A DNA stretch of 64,000 bases from Paenibacillus paridis. GTDB taxonomy: Bacteria > Bacillota > Bacilli > Paenibacillales > Paenibacillaceae. Shown here in pieces: positions 33,372-43,600 of this stretch (its first letter is position 1; each line of letters starts with the position of its first letter). The stretch lies in NCBI RefSeq assembly GCF_006345825.1, contig NZ_VCIX01000092.1:1488001-1552000 (forward strand). Reading direction: 5' to 3'. A program made the translations under genes and the position numbers. Below the pieces are notes generated by a model. That model had not been told where the DNA came from. It saw only the letters and a program-made list of their open reading frames with translations, and ran no database searches.

Positions 33372-34547
33372 ATGTGGATGAACTCAAAGTTTGAAAGGAA
33401 TTTTGGTCATGGTCGGCGGGCTTTATTTCTTGCCACAAGCATGGTTCAATTCATTATTCTAAGTACAATTGCAATTTCCAATCCGCTACACGTGAATGCC
33501 GCTACAAGCATCACAAATGTAGTTAACGGAAATGTCATTCAACATCCTTACTTGACCATTCAAGTCATAAAGCAGGGTAATCCAATTTCGATTCAACCAG
33601 GTATGAGCAAGCAGCAGGTGGACAAACTGCTCGGTACTCCTGTAGAAGTCGAAAGTTCCAGTTTCAAAGGCTATTCTTATTCATCTGCTATGGTGTTTGT
33701 CGGCTATATAGACGGAAAGGCGGCCTCGATTTTCACGTCGACAAACAAAGCGTCATTAAATGGCCAATTCAAGATAGGCACACCCTGGAAGAAAGTCTTA
33801 GCCAAACTCGGTCAACCTTCTCAGAAAAATGATTATCGATATGATTACGTGTTCCAAATTATTAATGGTAAACTTAAACAAATCTATGGAAAATCGATTG
33901 CTTTAGGCAAAGGTAAGTCTGACGTTTATACTCTACGGTTTGTAGAAAATACAAATGGCAACATTTCTGGGATTACTGTCGAACAATCTGCTTTTACCCA
34001 ATCTATGGAGGACCGACTAACGAAGCCAGATCCGAATAAGCCGACCTTTGCTATAGAAGAAATCATTGGCATTAGAAGCGGCGATGGCAAACGGATCTCA
34101 TTGGGCATGAAACGTGAAACGGTTGAAGAGCAATACGGCAAACCTGATGGACATTTTTCTTATGGTATGGCTGTCATGGATACTTACGGGACGATATCCA
34201 TCTTTTATCGCGACGAAATAGTAGCGGCGATTCTCGTTGATTCCTCAGCAGACATTCAGACTAATAAAGGGCTCAAAATGCCAGCAAGCCGAAATGAAGT
34301 TCTTCGGAGCTATGGAGAACCAACTTTTAATGAGTCCGGCAGCCTAGACTATAACTTTGAACAAGTCGGAACACGGTTACAGGCGATGAACATGTTCAAA
34401 TCGACCGACCGTATATTTCACTTTAACGAAAAGTATTCTCTAACCTTCGTTGCAGATGAAGATGACCCTAATCAAATGGATTACTTCATCCTAAATGATT
34501 TTGATTTCATTTATGATGAAATGAATTTACCAAAGCCAACTAGTTAA
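33372..34547 (+). CDS. secreted protein with four SmpA/BLIP-like repeats
   Basis: A 391-residue exported protein: hydrophobic signal segment (about residues 16-45) ending at VNAA. The mature part contains four copies of a short helix-turn motif: IQPGMSKQQVDKLLGTPVE, GTPWKKVLAKLGQPS, LGMKRETVEEQYGKPD and MPASRNEVLRSYGEPT, each of the pattern G/M...V...LG.P known from SmpA/OmlA and beta-lactamase inhibitor BLIP modules. That architecture suggests protein binding at the cell surface. GAGAGGGA precedes ATG 33372. It is monocistronic; function unknown. Confidence 0.75.
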   Translation: MWMNSKFERNFGHGRRALFLATSMVQFIILSTIAISNPLHVNAATSITNVVNGNVIQHPYLTIQVIKQGNPISIQPGMSKQQVDKLLGTPVEVESSSFKGYSYSSAMVFVGYIDGKAASIFTSTNKASLNGQFKIGTPWKKVLAKLGQPSQKNDYRYDYVFQIINGKLKQIYGKSIALGKGKSDVYTLRFVENTNGNISGITVEQSAFTQSMEDRLTKPDPNKPTFAIEEIIGIRSGDGKRISLGMKRETVEEQYGKPDGHFSYGMAVMDTYGTISIFYRDEIVAAILVDSSADIQTNKGLKMPASRNEVLRSYGEPTFNESGSLDYNFEQVGTRLQAMNMFKSTDRIFHFNEKYSLTFVADEDDPNQMDYFILNDFDFIYDEMNLPKPTS

Positions 34548-34667
34548 ATGAAGATATTATTCATTGAGTAAACAAACAATTATTTGTGATTGTAGGTTTG
34601 GAAAGGAATTGGAAGGATAGTACCAAGTGAGGTAATATCAGGTTGAGATATTTGTCGGAGGTGTAGC

Positions 34668-34826
34668 TTGAAAATAAAGATTACTAGGAATAAAAGGAAA
34701 ATTATTATTGATGATTACTTTTATATCGGCGGAGCCCCTGAACCAAATAATTATTGTGATAGGTGTAAAAACGGGCTTTTCTACTATGATAGATATGATG
34801 CTACTGGTCATACCCCTGTCAAGTAG
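34668..34826 (+). CDS. small Cys-containing protein whose 3' end was replaced by an insertion sequence
   Basis: A TTG start seven bases after CGGAGGTG gives a 52-residue peptide (MKIKITRNKRKIIIDDYF, later NYCDRCKNG with a C-x2-C pair). Its last codons, PVK, come from the left end of the IS beginning at 34813. Removing the IS and one copy of the ATA duplication restores a frame ending HNTRSG and stop, so the original protein had about 53 residues. No family recognised. Confidence 0.5.
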   Translation: MKIKITRNKRKIIIDDYFYIGGAPEPNNYCDRCKNGLFYYDRYDATGHTPVK

Positions 34827-34840
34827 GCAATTGAAAAAAA

Positions 34841-35700
34841 CTATGCTGTCAGCGCGCACCTATATTCAATTGGTGCGCGCTGCTTCAGTTTAGATTGATA
34901 CCGCTGGTAGTGATAAAAGTAAATGTACTCTTCCACAGCTTGCCGAATTTCCGTTCCTGATTTACACTGTTGAAGATACAACTTCTCTGTCTTGAGATGC
35001 GAAAAAAAGGATTCGATGCATGCGTTTTCTAGGCAGGTTGCTTTGCGAGAGTGGATGCCTTTAACGCCGAATGCTTCTAAGCGCGTGTTGTATGCCTGAG
35101 ACGTATATTGGAAGCCTTGATCCGAATGGAGAACGGCTTCCAATATACGTCTCTTTTTCTTGTCCACTCTTCGACTGTATCCAGCACGAGTTGCACATCG
35201 TTGCGCGAAGACAACTGCTAAGCGACAATCTCATTGTTGGATAAATCTTGAATGACAAAGAGGTAGTGGAAGTTCGTGCCGTCGGAAATGTAGGTCATAT
35301 CCGTGACCATTTTTTGTGAAGGTGCTGTGGCATGGAATTCGCGTTTAAGACGGTTGGGGTACACGACCGGTGGCGTGTACTTAGACTGTCTTCGCTTCCT
35401 TCGAATAACAAATTGAATGGACAGTGCTTTCATGAGTCGCCATACCTTCTTGTGATTAACGATATATCCTGCCACCCGTAAGGCTATCCTCATACGTGGG
35501 TACCCGAAGTAAGGGTGTGTGAAATGGATGGCCAATCTGTGCTCTTTAATCTCATGATCCCGGTCTTGTCTGTCATCACGCTGAGGCTGCGTGGATCGCC
35601 ATTTGAAAAAGCTGGCTCTTGGTATTCCTGCAAGGGCTAATAGGCGTGTAATGCCATGCAGATAGCGTAGTTCTTTGACTATATTATAATTGTCTCGCTG
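34841..35700 (-). pseudogene. IS3-family transposase OrfB, broken
   Basis: The integrase-type OrfB reads ELRYLHGITRLLALAGIPRASFFKW, HPYFGYPRMRIAL, TDMTYISDG and, after a gap, HSDQGFQYTS and NACIESFFSHLKTE, with the DDE-type aspartates and glutamate recognisable. A stop follows NNEIVA at 35218-35220 where a tyrosine codon is expected, and a frameshift lies near 35165. Product would have been the DDE transposase. Confidence 0.85.
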
Positions 35701-35928
35701 ACCTAGTGCTTCTCCTTTACTAGAATTGGATAACGCTTCTTTAAGTAATCTACCTGCGCTTTCAGATAATCTCGTTCTTCCTCAATGGTACTGAAGATCT
35801 TGCGAGGACGTCCTGTAAGAGGGTTAGGTATCTTATCTGCGCATGTCAAAGGCCTCATTGTTTTGCCATTTCTTCACCCATACCTTCAATTGGCTACAGT
35901 TTCTAATTTCAAACTTTTCAACCACTTT

Positions 35929-36021
35929 CTAATAGCTGGATGATCCCTTCATGTGCTCTTGTACCGCAGCCAGCTTAAATTCTTCTGTATATTGCTTAAA
36001 TGTTTGTCCCACTGTAGCCAT
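35929..36021 (-). pseudogene. IS3-family OrfA fragment
   Basis: ATG 36021 after GGAGGGA begins MATVGQTFKQYTEEFKLAAVQ, the N-terminus of an IS3 OrfA helix-turn-helix protein, but stops after 30 residues; the rest is scattered over other frames to about 35740. Confidence 0.75.
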
Positions 36022-36133
36022 AGAAAAATTCCCTCCAAGTTCACTCTTTCCTTCATGATAACATGAGGTTTTTTTTGAGTGTCTACTTAAAGGGGATAAT
36101 ACTAGATCTGGGTAAGTTTTTTTGGCAATTCTT

Positions 36134-36361
36134 TTATTTCTTCGGTGTGCTGCCGGATTTCGCATCTTCGAACATCGTAAACCCGTTTCCGTCAGTAAGT
36201 CCATGAGAGATGACTTGTTCGGCTACGTCGGTCGTGGGCGGCGACGATTTTTTGTCTTCAACAGACGAAACGAGCTGGTTGTCCCATACCAGAACAGACG
36301 TTTTTTTATGTACAGAATATATTAAAGCGCTATCAAAACGAAGTAAACAATGGGTAAGCAA
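36134..36361 (-). other. unrecognised open frame beside the IS, doubtful
   Basis: A 75-codon frame contains a protein-like stretch (TSVLVWDNQLVSSVEDKK to MFEDAKSG) but no good start or ribosome site. It may be a C-terminal remnant of a gene. From here to 36875 I see no other convincing coding sequence. Confidence 0.25.
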
Positions 36362-36875
36362 GTAAAGAGTTGCCCATTGTTGTCCATAGATCTAAAACAT
36401 ATAATGAAAACGCATACAATGAGAGCGCCTGGAAGACTATAAAAAATTTGGGAGGGAAGAACCTTGCCCAGCGTCTCGGCAATCAGCTGACAACTATGAT
36501 GGAGCGATCCTGCTGGCCCGTGAGCACAAGAAGGATTGCCCCAATGAGGATGGATGGAGGGAGGCATGTAGCCGCCAAGAGATTAGGCGTCGAACGATGG
36601 CCCATTCGGCAAATACGATCTGCTGACAGAGGTATCATTCGTACGTTATCTGAGCGACGTGGTCGAGAACAACGGAGGGGGAGTCCTGAAGCACGAAACG
36701 TTGGAAAACAACCACCGTTGGACGGCGTGTACGAAGAAGAGCTAATTTAACATCTTAAGACTCCCTAACGGCTCCTATCAAACTGGGGGTGATTCATTTG
36801 GATGTAGGCGATAGTCATGTCGTTAATTTGTAATGAAAGGAATTGAGATAAGGAATAAGAGAGGAGTTGTAGGTA

Positions 36876-39692
36876 ATGCTTAATAAAAAATTAAGTGTAG
36901 CTATTTTGGTTTGCTTCATTATGGCAGGTTTAATGGTATCCAGCTTACCCCTGACCAAGGCGAAGGCAGCGCCGGAACCAAACGACGCGTGGAGGCAGGT
37001 CGACCCTGCTGATGTCCAGGTTGGCAGAAGCTATCTCATCGTTTCCGAGCACGGCGCGCTTACTAACGCTCAAGCGACAATCAGCACACCAGGCGACGTC
37101 ACCGGCGACACTCAGATTGGCATGGGGTCTAAGCCCGTGACGATTGAAGACGGCTTAATCACATCCGAAGTGACCGACGACATGATCTGGCAGTTTGGCC
37201 TTGGCGCAAACACTGCGGCGGCATCCGGCGGTCTTGGCGCAGGACCGGGCTACTATTTATTGAACAACGCTCCTGGCGCAGGCGGTGGCAAGGAACCCCT
37301 GAGAAGGGAGTCCAGCTTCAATGCGCAGCATGCGCCCCTCAACACGACTGGCGCAGCCATTAATGGCAACCAGCAGAGCCTGTTGCTGAATGTTCTGGAT
37401 GAAGAAGAAGGCACAGTGTCCCTGTACATCTGGGGCGGGAACAACCAGTGGAACTTTGCCCTGACTAGTACGGAAGGCGGCTTCACCGCGAAGAGCAAGG
37501 CCGCGAGCACGACGAGCTCGGCTCAACTGCTTGAGCAAATAAAGGAGTCACCATCATTGCGGCTGTATGAACCTAACGTGACCGAAGGCGTTCAGCACTA
37601 CGTCATGGCATCGTCCGGCGCGAACGGCAGTATAAGTCCTTCCTCCCTGGCAGGCCATGTTTGGGTGAACGATGGCGCAGACGTGACCTTCACATTTAAC
37701 CCGTCGTTCGGGTTTGAAGTGGATAAGGTTACGGTTAACGACGAAGAAGTGGCCGTTACAGACAACAAATTCACTATGAAGAACGTAACCGCAAGCGGAA
37801 CAAGGATCCACGCGACATTCAAGCCTGCTTCAAACGCAGGGGATTTACCGTTCACTGTGTATAACGACATATTCTCTGTCGGCAACGTCACAACAGCGGT
37901 CATCATCGACCTTGGCGAAGGCAAAGCGGCAAACCTTGCCGACCTGAGCGCCGACATGTTCACCGCGGCGGCTAGGAACACAAGACTTGATGGCTCGACC
38001 GTGATTTTCGACGGTTTGCGCAATATCAAGAGAGTATATGTAAACAATGATCCCAAGCCGCTTGGCTATATTTCGCCAGCACCGGGATCGGGCGATCTCG
38101 TTACAGATACGCCAGCGAGCGGACGATACATCATCGTTGAATTTGAGTTCTGGAATGTCAATGGCTATACATCCGGCGCAATGGTTTCGGGCAACTTGCA
38201 AAACGCATTCTCGGCGCTCCTCAATTACCGCGTCAACGTGGATCGCGAGATCAAGCTGACAGACGGCACTACCATAACTCCTAAATTCACTCAGGCATTG
38301 GTAGTAAACCCGGCGCTCGACAAGTTTGTCCCGGGCAAATCGAACCCGGGCGGCACAGACAGTATGGATATCCTGGTTTCGATCGACGAGTCTTGGGAAG
38401 ACCTCGGTCCTCTCCCGCTGTTCATCTACAATCATGGCGGCGGCCGCGGTGGCCCTTCAGGGGACTTTTTCGCACCTATGCAAACAGCGAACGGCGCAGC
38501 CGTGCTTTCCAAGCGTCAACTGGAGAACCCGGGCAAGTACAATGCCCACATCATAGCTACGCAGAACCACGCGAACAATCAGGCCAACAACGAGGCCCTA
38601 ATGGCATACGTGGAGAAACTGGCGGCTGAGGGCAAGGTGGATCTGGACCGAATCTACATGTCCGGCTTCTCGATGGGCAGCATGTACACAATTGGTTTCT
38701 ATAACCGCAATCCAGAGTTCCTAGCGGCAATCGTTCCGCTTGCAGGAGGCAGCTTGCCAACAGTGGGACAGCTTACCGAGAACCCCGAGCTCACAAAAAC
38801 TGCCATATGGGCGCATACACATAAGAATGATAGCGCTGGTAATACTTGGACGCAGTATTTCACAACAGGCGCTGGCGCCAGCGGTTTATACTCAGAAGCC
38901 AACGTGAATGTTCTGGAAACCAATCAAGCCTTTAATTTCCCGTACTACGGCTTTGACTGGACGCCGCACGAAACCGAAGCCCAAGTGTTCAGCAACCTTC
39001 TTGGCCAATCAAACGCCAGCTTCAGGTATGGCGCAAGCCAAGTAGAGTTCGCAGGTAAAAACATCTTTGATTGGATGTTCGCGCAGTCCAGAAACAAGGC
39101 TACCAGCTCAGCAACTTTGTCAGGCCCGGCTTTAGTGCAGTTTGGTGATACATTCGATGTGACCTACGGTCTTGAAAGCTTGAAACAGGAAGTGTATGCA
39201 CAAGACATTACAATTGAATATGACGCTGATAAACTAGTGCTTGTTGGTCAGCCAGTATCCGTGGATTCCGGAAAGTTTGTTATTGTAGGTACAAACAGCC
39301 AAGAAGGAAGCATTCGAATTCTAGGCGTACATTTGAATGACAGCGTAAAAAATCCAAATCAGAATCTCTTTAAGCTTAGCTTCATGGCAAAGAACACAGC
39401 CGGTATTGCGGATATAGCAGTAACGCTTGTCATGCTTGCTGATGGCGAAGGAGTAGAGGCGGAAGTTGATGGAGATACTCATTCCGTTGAAATTCGCAAA
39501 CCTTTAGTACCAGGTGACGTCAACGATGACGACAGAGTAACCGTTGGTGACTTGGCTCTTGTTGCGAAAGCTTATGGCAAATCTTCAAATAGCCCAGATT
39601 GGGAGCAAGTGAAGAAATACGACATTAATAATGATGGAACAATCGACATTGAAGACCTTGCCGCATTGGCTCGTCTCATTCTGACTAAGTAA
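36876..39692 (+). CDS. secreted multidomain esterase with cohesin-like and dockerin modules
   Basis: A 938-residue exported hydrolase. In order: signal peptide (1-32), an uncharacterised N-terminal region (about 40-240), an InlB-type beta repeat (about 242-317), an EstA-like Ig domain (about 325-485), an alpha/beta-hydrolase domain (about 495-735) with nucleophile S599 in SGFSMGS and a histidine H698 in DWTPHET, a cohesin-like domain (about 744-875), and a dockerin (about 880-936) with two EF-hand loops, DVNDDDRVTVGDL and DINNDGTIDIEDL. It probably removes ester groups from plant polysaccharides or degrades a polyester outside the cell. AGAGGAG precedes the ATG. The first 2.2 kb is visibly GC-richer than the cohesin-dockerin part. 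Confidence 0.88.
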   Translation: MLNKKLSVAILVCFIMAGLMVSSLPLTKAKAAPEPNDAWRQVDPADVQVGRSYLIVSEHGALTNAQATISTPGDVTGDTQIGMGSKPVTIEDGLITSEVTDDMIWQFGLGANTAAASGGLGAGPGYYLLNNAPGAGGGKEPLRRESSFNAQHAPLNTTGAAINGNQQSLLLNVLDEEEGTVSLYIWGGNNQWNFALTSTEGGFTAKSKAASTTSSAQLLEQIKESPSLRLYEPNVTEGVQHYVMASSGANGSISPSSLAGHVWVNDGADVTFTFNPSFGFEVDKVTVNDEEVAVTDNKFTMKNVTASGTRIHATFKPASNAGDLPFTVYNDIFSVGNVTTAVIIDLGEGKAANLADLSADMFTAAARNTRLDGSTVIFDGLRNIKRVYVNNDPKPLGYISPAPGSGDLVTDTPASGRYIIVEFEFWNVNGYTSGAMVSGNLQNAFSALLNYRVNVDREIKLTDGTTITPKFTQALVVNPALDKFVPGKSNPGGTDSMDILVSIDESWEDLGPLPLFIYNHGGGRGGPSGDFFAPMQTANGAAVLSKRQLENPGKYNAHIIATQNHANNQANNEALMAYVEKLAAEGKVDLDRIYMSGFSMGSMYTIGFYNRNPEFLAAIVPLAGGSLPTVGQLTENPELTKTAIWAHTHKNDSAGNTWTQYFTTGAGASGLYSEANVNVLETNQAFNFPYYGFDWTPHETEAQVFSNLLGQSNASFRYGASQVEFAGKNIFDWMFAQSRNKATSSATLSGPALVQFGDTFDVTYGLESLKQEVYAQDITIEYDADKLVLVGQPVSVDSGKFVIVGTNSQEGSIRILGVHLNDSVKNPNQNLFKLSFMAKNTAGIADIAVTLVMLADGEGVEAEVDGDTHSVEIRKPLVPGDVNDDDRVTVGDLALVAKAYGKSSNSPDWEQVKKYDINNDGTIDIEDLAALARLILTK

Positions 39693-39754
39693 ATGAATAC
39701 TGGATTGGGAAACAGTTTAATATCTGAATAACCTAATTAGAAATCGCATGACAA

Positions 39755-39785
39755 CGCCCCCTCTACTGGAAGGATAGAGGGGGCG
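39755..39785. terminator. hairpin after the esterase gene
   Basis: CGCCCCCTCTA and TAGAGGGGGCG form a perfect 11-bp stem; no T-run follows. 39786-40473 shows only short doubtful frames. Confidence 0.6.
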
Positions 39786-40473
39786 AATCAATATTCATTC
39801 TCCATAACGAAATTTTCACATAACCATGAAGCCGTCAAACTCATAATTAACGATTCCCGTAAGCTAATGTCAGACTTTGTTAACATGAACAATTAATGCT
39901 TCGTGAAGCGTTCACCAACAAAAGCATTAAGTCTCTATTGTCCTTTCTTTGGCAAGCTGAATCCTGAAGGCGCTGAAGCAGTTGCCCCCCCGTTCTCTCC
40001 ACCTAAAATGCGTTCATCTATAGTGAGCTACTCATCCGATTCCTTCGATTATTCCTTTGATATGACCGATTCATTGTTGCTACAGCTAGATATGAGAGTC
40101 ATGACAGCAAACACAAGATTTATAATAGTTGTAAATTCAAAAAAACAGGGTGAAAATTTGAATTCCTTTCACATGTGAATCTAGTACACTTGTATAAAGT
40201 TCCTTCTGTTATAGTGTCATGGTGATGCAGTGAAGTTATGCAGCAGCTCAAAAAGCAGCTGTTATTTGGCAAATTCACTAAACTGATGCTGAATTTTTAT
40301 GGAGAGCTTAAAGACTTTAAGTGTTTGAATGAAATGGCTAGACGTCTCAACTATAGCTATTTTGAAGGGAGGGGAAATCTAACCGGACGGTGTCAAGCCA
40401 GTATATCGCTACGGAATGCAGAATTGAAGAAAAGTTTCTAGCGATGAATTGAAAGGATTACTCGGTGAATATT

Positions 40474-40487
40474 AGAAAGCGCTTTCT
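40474..40487. promoter_or_regulatory. cre-like CcpA site upstream of the DUF5695 gene
   Basis: AGAAAGCGCTTTCT is a perfect 14-bp palindrome matching the catabolite-responsive element core GAAAGCGCTTTC, 180 bases before the gene. It suggests carbon catabolite repression. Confidence 0.6.
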
Positions 40488-40667
40488 CCAAAAGCTAATT
40501 ACTAGGTATAGGAACGTTACAGAGGGTAAATGTCATTTTCCACCAAATTAAAAAAATATATCGTAAGGGAATTACTATTACTGGAGTAATAAGTTAGTTC
40601 AGTAAGAGGACGAGCAATGGATTGAATCTTTAAAAAACTAATTTTGAAATGTGAACAGGAGGATATT

Positions 40668-43600
40668 ATGAGAGCGGTTAACAAAAGATTGATACCATTG
40701 ATTACTGGATTTGCACTGTTTTTCGGATTACTGCCGGTTGGAATTAACGAGGCGCCTTCGGTATCCGCTGCAGCGAATGCTATCACAAATGATAGTCTTT
40801 CTGCTACAATCGGGGATTTAGGACAGATCGAAGTACTAAATATCAAGAATAACCCATTAAACAAAAAAAATGCTGTTGTCAATTTTGTTTTGCCAAACTC
40901 TACATCGCCACAGAACGACGTCCAGCACCAATGGATGGGCGAAATGCTTTTTTCTTACCGTACCGGTGACACGGCAGTATTCCCTAACGACAGAGTTGGC
41001 TTTGTAGAAGTTGATACAAATAAAACACTTGCGGCTGGTGGATCGACTAAATATACAACCATCAATGCTAGTAATCAATATTTTACGAAGGTGGCTTCTT
41101 CAGACGGCAAGAAAGTAGAAGTCAATTTTATCGGACAAGCTCTTACTTCTACAGCTGCTCGCGTGATGAAAGGTTTTGACGTGAAGTCTGTATTTAACAT
41201 GGATACTACTGATGGTTCATTGCAGTGGGAAATCACCTTGAAAAACAAAAGCACCAAATATATTGAATTCGGTGATATCGGTTTGCCGATGCCATGGAAT
41301 AATAAGTATTTAAGTACATCAGATACCTATGACAACCGAGTGACTGTGCATAATTTCGCCGGTGCTGATAGTGGGTATTCTTATGCCATCCGCACGAGCG
41401 GCGAAGGGAATTTCATGATGTTCTCCCCAGTGCCGGAAAGCGGCGCACGCATCGAATATGTTGATTATTGGTTGGGTGACGCGGGTGAAGTTCGTGCTGG
41501 ATCTTTGTACTCGAACTGGGTTGGTGACAGTGGCGGCTGGTTCCCGGGACTAAGTGTTCTATATATTCACTCAAAGGATATATCAAAAACAGGTCGTGGA
41601 TATTTTACTGATGCCTCTAGCTTAGTTTTGGCGCCTCAAGCGGAAAAAACATATAAGTTTAAGTTTTCAGCGGTACGCGCAGGAGACAACACACCGCAAG
41701 TAAATGCCGCAAGTTCAAATAATGCTTCTACTTCTATGGAAGACCGTGAGAAAAACCTTCGTTCCATTCTATACAAATCAGGGATGATTGACGCAGTGGC
41801 GTTGCCTGGCTTCCAGGCTGCAATCAATATGCCTGTCAAGCTGGATTTGCATTTCGACAATACAAAAATAGATTTTCAGTCGATAGAGATTCAGAATATC
41901 CTCCAGAATGATCCATATGATGCAGCACATATCCCGGTTATTAAAGGTACGAACAGAGCCGCTGTGGTCAACAATACTCGTACCGGACGTGGTTTACCTT
42001 CTGGGAACCCAGGCTATACAAAATCCGCAACGTTTGTGGAAACCAAAATAATAGACGGTGAACAGCATCATATCTATGCTCTCACTTTTGACAATATCGG
42101 CAATAACAGCGTTCGTGTGAATTATAAGCTAAAATCTGATCCTGTAGGGGTGAATAAATTTACCCAATTGGAATTCAATATTCTAGCTGAGCTTGACCAA
42201 ACATCACAAGCCCACAGCCAATTTATGGTAGATAATACACAGGATAAGGTCCCAACTAGTCCTACCTTCGGTATCTACCGTGACTGGTACCTTACAACCG
42301 GTCTTGATACGACGACCAGCCATTGGGGAGATGACTGGAGCCACGATAACATCAACTTCATGACGATGAAGAATTATCTCGATCCAAACGCTAATGAAAT
42401 TCGATCAATTGAAAACTACCTGATCGACTTTATGTGGAAAAATTATATGAAATATACGCAATCAACGTTTACGGTTGCGAACTATCTCAATGCTTCAGGT
42501 ATTTACTCAACTTCAAGTGCGCCTTATGTACGTACATTTTCTGAAGCGATGGTGGTGAGTGGCTTCTTCAATATGTATCGGATCCAAAAGGCATATCCCA
42601 ATATAATAGAGTATCGCGAATCTCCGCAATTCTATCTGGAAAAGGCCTATGGCATTTACTATAACCGTGTCGGCAACGGAGCAACCGGATTCTACGGTGA
42701 ACAACAAATTCCAGATTTAATTGAGGCACTTAAAGAAGAAGGAATGCTAACTCAGCATAATAATCTAAAAACGAAGTTTGCCCAAAATAAAGCAACGAGC
42801 ATTCTAAACGCTGCTTATCCTTACGGGTCAGAATTTGAATACGACAATACTGGTGAAGAAGGAGCCTATGCAGCAGCAAAGGCATTGCGCACTTACTTCC
42901 CACTAGACTCGAAGGTAGCCAAAGCTTTGGAAAGCATGAAAGCAGATGACTTGAAGACTCGTGCAATGCGTGGTATCCAGCCTACTTGGTACTTCTATTC
43001 CGTACCGGCATTCCGTGCCGGCGAAAGCTGGTGGAATTTCCAATATACCGCGTCTTTAGCTGGATCCATTATGGATGATATGCTTCGCTATCAGGCTGAT
43101 GGCAGGACAGCAGATCAAACGGCTGTCGCACAGCAGCGCAATTATGCTGCGAAGATTTCAAACTTTAACGCCATTAATATGGGGCAGATATCAGCTCAGT
43201 CTGTAGGAAGTACCGCTTGGAGATTTAATGCTCATAAGGGCGGAACAGGTACTAAAGACGTATACGATGGTGGTACTCGCGTTATGAATAATGGCTGGCA
43301 GGACTTTTCTGGAGAATCAGAGGAAGGACTCTATGGCTCGCTATTGCGTATCAGTTCTGATATTGTCATCGATCCGGTATTTGGGCTTTTCGGGTATGGG
43401 GCTACGGTCACTGACGCAAACAACAAATACAATATCACTCCAAAAGACGGTTTTGGCAAGCGTATCAACCTAATCAAAGAGAAAATTTACTTGGTTTCGG
43501 AAAGCGATAAAATTCAAAATGCGATAATTCAAAAAGACGGCAAGGCAATTACCCTGCAAATCTCGAATCTTGCTCAAAAAACGCACGCATCAAGAATTAC

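Larger units (their letters stand above)
34813..36095 (-). mobile_element. degenerate IS3-family insertion sequence
   Basis: About 1.28 kb. The ends match as imperfect inverted repeats: CCCCTGTCAAGTAGGCA at the left and, inverted, CCCCTTTAAGTAGACAC at the right. A 3-bp ATA duplication flanks it. It carries OrfA and OrfB transposase frames on the minus strand, both broken, so it is no longer autonomous. It interrupts the small gene at 34668. Confidence 0.85.

Noticed and set aside
36370..36750. 126-codon plus-strand open frame between the IS and the esterase gene
   Set aside because: Arg-rich with no ribosome site or family pattern; other frames are equally plausible, so no gene can be supported.
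37845..38435. 196-codon minus-strand open frame
   Set aside because: Shadow of the secreted esterase in its GC-rich section.
39903..40441. Two short plus-strand open frames before the DUF5695 gene
   Set aside because: No ribosome sites, no homology recognised and composition like intergenic DNA.
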